Positions 25,242-28,626 of a stretch of DNA of 28,626 bases are shown piece after piece. The notes under the pieces are model-generated. The model saw only the letters and a program-made list of their open reading frames with translations, was not told where the DNA came from and did no database searches. The DNA comes from CAZTBB01 sp964611755. Its GTDB lineage: Bacteria > Pseudomonadota > Alphaproteobacteria > Micavibrionales > Micavibrionaceae. The position numbers and the translations under genes were made by a program. The stretch covers positions 1-28,626 of the forward strand of contig CAZTBB010000020.1 in assembly GCA_964611755.1 (NCBI GenBank). The letters are read 5' to 3'. Numbering within the stretch: position 1 is the first letter of the stretch; each line of letters opens with the position of its first letter.

Positions 25242-25279
25242 GACTTGCCGCAATGCAAAAATAAGGGTACTTCATTCTT

Positions 25280-25936
25280 ATGAGTGCAGAACCAAATAAA
25301 ATCATTCTGGCCATCCCCAAAGGCCGCATTCTTGACGAGCTGCTTCCTATTTTAAGCAAATGCGGAATTGAGCCCGAGCAAGATTTCTTTGAGAAATCAT
25401 CGCGCAAATTACAGTTTGAAACCAATCATCCTGACTTGGATATCATTCGCGTGCGTGCCTTTGATGTCGCGACCTTTGTTGCCCATGGTGCGGCCGATAT
25501 GGGCATTGTCGGCACGGATGTTTTGCATGAATTTCAATACACAGAGATATATGCACCGCTTGATATGAAGATAGGACATTGCCGTCTCTCCATTGCAGTG
25601 CCTGAACATGAAATTCAAAACCTCAAGGAAGAACAGCAAAGCCATGTGCGCATTGCGACCAAATACCCGAACCTGACAAAAGCATATTACGAGAAGCAAG
25701 GGATTCAAGCCGAGTGCATCAAGCTGAATGGCGCGATGGAGATTGCTCCTGCCCTTGGCTTGTGTCGTCGCATCGTCGATCTGGTATCAACCGGCAGCAC
25801 ATTAAAAGCCAACAAACTGGTGGAAACAGAATCGATACTTGACGTGTCGTCTTATTTTATTGTTAATCGCTCCAGCCTCAAAACACGCAACGCTCCTATG
25901 CAAGGCTGGATAAAGAAATTTGAAAACGCTGCATAG
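25280..25936 (+). CDS. hisG: ATP phosphoribosyltransferase, short form
   Basis: First step of histidine synthesis: condensation of ATP with PRPP. The 218-residue protein is the short form, which lacks the C-terminal regulatory domain and normally requires HisZ as partner; no hisZ is in the window. Family motifs are ILAIPKGRILDELLPIL near the start, ADMGIVGTDVLHE (about residues 72-84), and the PRPP loop region VDLVSTGSTLKANKL. It starts 38 bases after the previous gene, with AAGGG some distance before ATG 25280. UPF0262 follows after 13 bases. The hisD gene often found next to hisG in this alphaproteobacterial cluster is absent. Confidence 0.95.
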   Translation: MSAEPNKIILAIPKGRILDELLPILSKCGIEPEQDFFEKSSRKLQFETNHPDLDIIRVRAFDVATFVAHGAADMGIVGTDVLHEFQYTEIYAPLDMKIGHCRLSIAVPEHEIQNLKEEQQSHVRIATKYPNLTKAYYEKQGIQAECIKLNGAMEIAPALGLCRRIVDLVSTGSTLKANKLVETESILDVSSYFIVNRSSLKTRNAPMQGWIKKFENAA

Positions 25937-25949
25937 GAACACGCGAGCC

Positions 25950-26453
25950 ATGCCCTCTTCTTCTGAAACTATTGATGAAATTGAAATCAAGATGATTGAG
26001 CTCTCAAGCCAGCCGAGCAGTATTTCATCCATCATCGAGAATGACATCAGAAACGCATTGAAAGCCCTTACAGAGCAGAGCTTCTTCTCGCCCCAAAATG
26101 ATGCACATGGCCCCTATTCTCTTAGCCTGTCCATACAGGAAAACCGCCTTGTTTTTGAGATCACCAATGCAAAAAAAGAGCAGTTGCCGATGCTTGTGCT
26201 CTCCCTCAAACCATATAAAAGATTACTTCAGGACTACTTCCTTATCCTTCACAGCTATGATGAAGCGATGAGAGATGGTAAACCTTCCCGTATTGAAGCA
26301 ATCGATATGGGCCGCCGCGGCCTACACAATGAGGGGGCATCCTTGCTGATGGAGCGCCTCGAGAGCAAAATTTCAATGGATCTGGATACGGCGCGCAGGC
26401 TCTTCACGCTGATTTGCGTCCTTCAAGATAGCAAAGCCATGAAATGGCGCTAA
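25950..26453 (+). CDS. UPF0262 family protein
   Basis: A 167-residue member of UPF0262 (PF06793), an alphaproteobacterial family of unknown function that usually lies between hisD and infA. The match is strongest in the second half: LSLKPYKRLLQDYFLILHSY, then SRIEAIDMGRRGLHNEGASL, then DLDTARRLFTLICVLQ. The N-terminal half contains GPYSLSLSIQENRLVFEI. The frame opens at 25920 inside hisG, but ATG 25950 is preferred. It clears the hisG stop and has AGGA about ten bases before it. No catalytic residue can be assigned. Confidence 0.92.
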   Translation: MPSSSETIDEIEIKMIELSSQPSSISSIIENDIRNALKALTEQSFFSPQNDAHGPYSLSLSIQENRLVFEITNAKKEQLPMLVLSLKPYKRLLQDYFLILHSYDEAMRDGKPSRIEAIDMGRRGLHNEGASLLMERLESKISMDLDTARRLFTLICVLQDSKAMKWR

Positions 26454-26482
26454 TACTCCCCAAAATGGGAAAAGACAGCAAA

Positions 26483-26511
26483 TTGCCGCATTGCCCCTTG
26501 CATGCTATACT
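26483..26511 (+). promoter_or_regulatory. Promoter of infA
   Basis: TTGCCG (26483-26488), a 17-base spacer and TATACT (26506-26511) form a good sigma-70-type promoter. It lies about 65 bases before the infA start, in the 122-base gap after UPF0262. This gives infA and the genes after it expression independent of hisG. Confidence 0.6.
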
Positions 26512-26575
26512 GGCTTTGCTGTAAAAGTTTGAAAATTCATATTTTTATAAAAACAAACACAAACGGAAACAAAAC

Positions 26576-26794
26576 ATGGCAAAAGAAGATTTGATGGAAT
26601 TTAAGGGCGTTGTTACGGAAGTTCTCCCGAATGCGATGTTCCGGGTCAAGCTTGAAAACGACCATGAAATTCTGGCACACACAGCCGGTAAAATGCGCAA
26701 AAACCGCATCCGTGTCCTGCAAAATGACACTGTCGTTGTTGAAATGACACCTTACGACCTGACCAAAGGCCGCATCATTTTCCGTGAAAAATAA
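26576..26794 (+). CDS. infA: Translation initiation factor IF-1
   Basis: IF-1 occupies the ribosomal A site during initiation. The protein is exactly 72 residues, the family's standard length, and is one OB-fold. MAKEDLMEFKGVVTEVLPNA, then FRVKLENDHEILAHTAGKMR, and DLTKGRIIFREK are near-consensus. It has its own promoter upstream. The maf gene starts in another frame eleven bases before its stop. Confidence 0.98.
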   Translation: MAKEDLMEFKGVVTEVLPNAMFRVKLENDHEILAHTAGKMRKNRIRVLQNDTVVVEMTPYDLTKGRIIFREK

Positions 26795-27377
26795 GCCGCA
26801 TAAAGACCTTATTCTGGCATCGGCCTCCCCCAGGCGGCTTGACCTGCTCAAGCAAATAAACGTTACTCCCGGCGCTATTGTCCCGGCCGATATAGATGAG
26901 TCAGAACATGCGGGCGAGCTGCCCAAAAATTTGGCGCTCAGGCTGGCATTAGAAAAAGCGGAAGCCGTAAAAAACAATCATCCCCAATCCTATACCCTTG
27001 CGGCAGATACGGTTGTTGCCTGCGGGCGCAGGATATTACCCAAAACGGAGACACGGGACGAAGCGCTGAAATGCCTGGAGCTTCTATCCGGGCGTCGCCA
27101 CCGCGTTTATGGTGGGATTGCACTGCATTGCCCCGATGGCAGCACAAAATCGCGTCTTGTCACGACAATGGTTCAGCTAAAAAAATTAACACCGCAGGAA
27201 ATTGCACACTACATTGAAAGCGAAGAGTGGACAGGCAAAGCGGGAGGCTATGCCATACAGGGATTTGCCAGCGCCTTTATTAAAACAATTTCAGGCTCTT
27301 ATTCCAATGTGGTTGGTTTATCACTTTATGATACAATGCAATTATTACAAAGTTCCGGGTTTTACGCCCCGGAATAA
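26784..27377 (+). CDS. maf: Maf-type nucleoside triphosphate pyrophosphatase
   Basis: Hydrolyses non-canonical or modified nucleoside triphosphates to the monophosphate, cleaning the nucleotide pool. The 197-residue protein has the signature LILASASPRRLDLL (residues 9-22), the catalytic-region SYTLAADTVVACGRR, LSGRRHRVYGGIAL, and EWTGKAGGYAIQGF. The start is a GTG at 26784, overlapping infA by eleven bases, with no other in-frame start before the signature, so translation is probably coupled to infA. Substrate subclass (dTTP/UTP or m7GTP) is not decided here. Confidence 0.94.
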   Translation: MKNKPHKDLILASASPRRLDLLKQINVTPGAIVPADIDESEHAGELPKNLALRLALEKAEAVKNNHPQSYTLAADTVVACGRRILPKTETRDEALKCLELLSGRRHRVYGGIALHCPDGSTKSRLVTTMVQLKKLTPQEIAHYIESEEWTGKAGGYAIQGFASAFIKTISGSYSNVVGLSLYDTMQLLQSSGFYAPE

Positions 27378-27395
27378 GAACAACAGGGATCGTAA

Positions 27396-28613
27396 ATGGA
27401 TATTCTTATCGAAGAGCTGGGCGGGAGCCTCTGGGTTGCAAGCCTTAAAAATGGTCGGCTTGAGGGGCTGGAAATTGACCCGATCTACGAAGAGGTACGC
27501 TGGGGCTCTATCTACTGGGCAAAAATAAAGTCAATTAATGCAGCCCTTGATGCCGCATATCTTGATCTGGATGGCGATAATTCCGGCATTCTCTACAACC
27601 ATGATGTCAGAATTGAAAACAAGGATGGCAGCGTTCAAAAAGGCGGTGCCGAGCCAATTGGGAAAACCCTTAAACCAGGTCAAATGGTTGCCGTGCAGGC
27701 TAAAACAGCCTACCTGCCGAAGGACACCGATCTTCACGCTATGCCGGAACATAAAATGCCACAAATGAGCATGGATATCACTTTGCCGGGGCGCTATATG
27801 ATTTACTGCCCTTCTATGAAACAAAACCGTCTATCCATGCGTATTCGTGATAAGGCTATGCGCGAACAGCTTGGGGCCATGATGGATCAAATTGAGGATA
27901 TGCAAGGCTTTATTCTGCGCGCTGCGGCGGCAAACACCCAAACAGACATCTTGCTCAGTGAGGGGCAAATCCTGCAAGCCGCATGGGTACAAATTGATGG
28001 ATTTATGCAGGGCAACAGCCCCCAACTCATTGCACTGGGCCCCGATTCTATCCAACGAACACTCAGCGACCAAGCCACACATCAAATTGACCGTATCGAA
28101 GTTGTCACGATGGATCATTACGAAATGGCCGAAGAATGGTGTTCTCTCTTTGCGCCGGACCTTGTGCCCAAAATTGAGCCGATAGAAATGGAAAACGCAG
28201 ATCAAGATCTCGCCCTGTTCGAATATCGAGACATTATGGGGCAGATTGAGGACCTTTCTCAAAGTTACACCCTTCTTGAAAGCGGCGGTAACATAATTAT
28301 TCAAGAAACCAGTGCCCTGACCGCCGTAGATGTTAACCGCGGCGGCGACAAGGGCTCAAACCTCTCCGTTAACATTGAAGCAGCCCGTGAAGTGACCCGC
28401 CAAATTCGTCTGCGCAATATTGGCGGTATTGTTGTCGTTGATTTTCTAAACATGAAATCCAAAGCCGATAAAACCAAGCTGACACAAGCTCTGGAAGAGG
28501 CCATCCAGCACGACCCATGCACCGTACAACTGCACGGCTTAACCAACTTGGGATTGTTTGAAATTACGCGCAAACGCCGGACACCGACCTTGCAAGAGCG
28601 TATTGATAGCTAG
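27396..28613 (+). CDS. rng: Ribonuclease E/G family endoribonuclease, without zinc-link region
   Basis: A 405-residue single-strand-specific endoribonuclease of the RNase E/G family, acting in rRNA maturation and RNA decay. The N-terminal region is a divergent S1 domain (SIYWAKIKSINAALDAAYLD). The catalytic DNase-I-like part has ALTAVDVNRGGDKGSN with Asp312 and Asn314, and GGIVVVDFLNM with Asp349. These match Asp303, Asn305 and Asp346 of E. coli RNase E. The chain ends at TRKRRTPTLQERIDS, just where family members continue into the CPxC zinc-link used for dimer and tetramer formation. It lies 18 bases after maf, the usual alphaproteobacterial order. The stop codon is inside the window. Confidence 0.92.
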   Translation: MDILIEELGGSLWVASLKNGRLEGLEIDPIYEEVRWGSIYWAKIKSINAALDAAYLDLDGDNSGILYNHDVRIENKDGSVQKGGAEPIGKTLKPGQMVAVQAKTAYLPKDTDLHAMPEHKMPQMSMDITLPGRYMIYCPSMKQNRLSMRIRDKAMREQLGAMMDQIEDMQGFILRAAAANTQTDILLSEGQILQAAWVQIDGFMQGNSPQLIALGPDSIQRTLSDQATHQIDRIEVVTMDHYEMAEEWCSLFAPDLVPKIEPIEMENADQDLALFEYRDIMGQIEDLSQSYTLLESGGNIIIQETSALTAVDVNRGGDKGSNLSVNIEAAREVTRQIRLRNIGGIVVVDFLNMKSKADKTKLTQALEEAIQHDPCTVQLHGLTNLGLFEITRKRRTPTLQERIDS

Positions 28614-28626
28614 AAGAAAAACTACT

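Overview
The window looks like chromosomal DNA of an alphaproteobacterium. Supporting this are a malate dehydrogenase / succinyl-CoA ligase neighbourhood, a DUF2336 protein, an IalB-family protein, a UPF0262 protein, a dcd-murA-...-hisG-UPF0262-infA-maf-RNase E/G cluster, and two CtrA-type TTAA-N7-TTAA boxes. The base composition is moderate and gene starts often have GAGG-type ribosome binding sites. A Micavibrionales- or Rhodospirillales-like host is a guess from gene order and style. No rRNA, insertion sequence, CRISPR array or phage structural gene was seen.

Layout. (1) 1-760: the 5' part of an unrecognised minus-strand gene, then an unlisted-size 50-residue peptide gene with its own promoter, then the sucCD terminator. 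(2) 760-7500: the TCA genes sucC-sucD and mdh, all minus strand. They are separated by a plus-strand three-gene cassette at 3066-6524. The middle product is a lytic transglycosylase-like protein with peptidoglycan-binding modules and no signal peptide. The first two cassette genes each have a full CtrA-type box about 62 bp before the start codon. This is the most unusual part of the window. (3) 7629-10413: a GNAT acetyltransferase, a DUF2336 protein and a secreted IalB-family protein. (4) 10516-17012: a four-gene efflux operon on the minus strand (outer-membrane lipoprotein channel, periplasmic adaptor, RND pump, TetR/CecR-like regulator). A perfect 12-bp palindrome overlaps its probable -35 element. 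(5) 17194-19630: a pirin plus EmrE-like SMR exporter pair on the plus strand, facing a cytochrome b561 plus YceI pair on the minus strand. (6) 19775-21208: tRNA-Thr(GGT), a strong hairpin, and an MccF-like S66 peptidase. (7) 21634-28613: a plus-strand housekeeping run of a small basic protein, dcd, murA, an unknown 484-residue protein, hisG, UPF0262, infA, maf and RNase E/G.

How the genes fit together. The housekeeping parts cover the TCA cycle, pyrimidine nucleotide supply, peptidoglycan precursor synthesis, histidine synthesis, translation initiation, nucleotide-pool cleaning and RNA turnover. The accessory parts deal with the envelope and toxic compounds: two drug-export systems, a possible peptide-antibiotic immunity enzyme, and the candidate CtrA-controlled peptidoglycan-active cassette. 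The cassette's function is inferred from one recognisable protein; its two partners are unrecognised.
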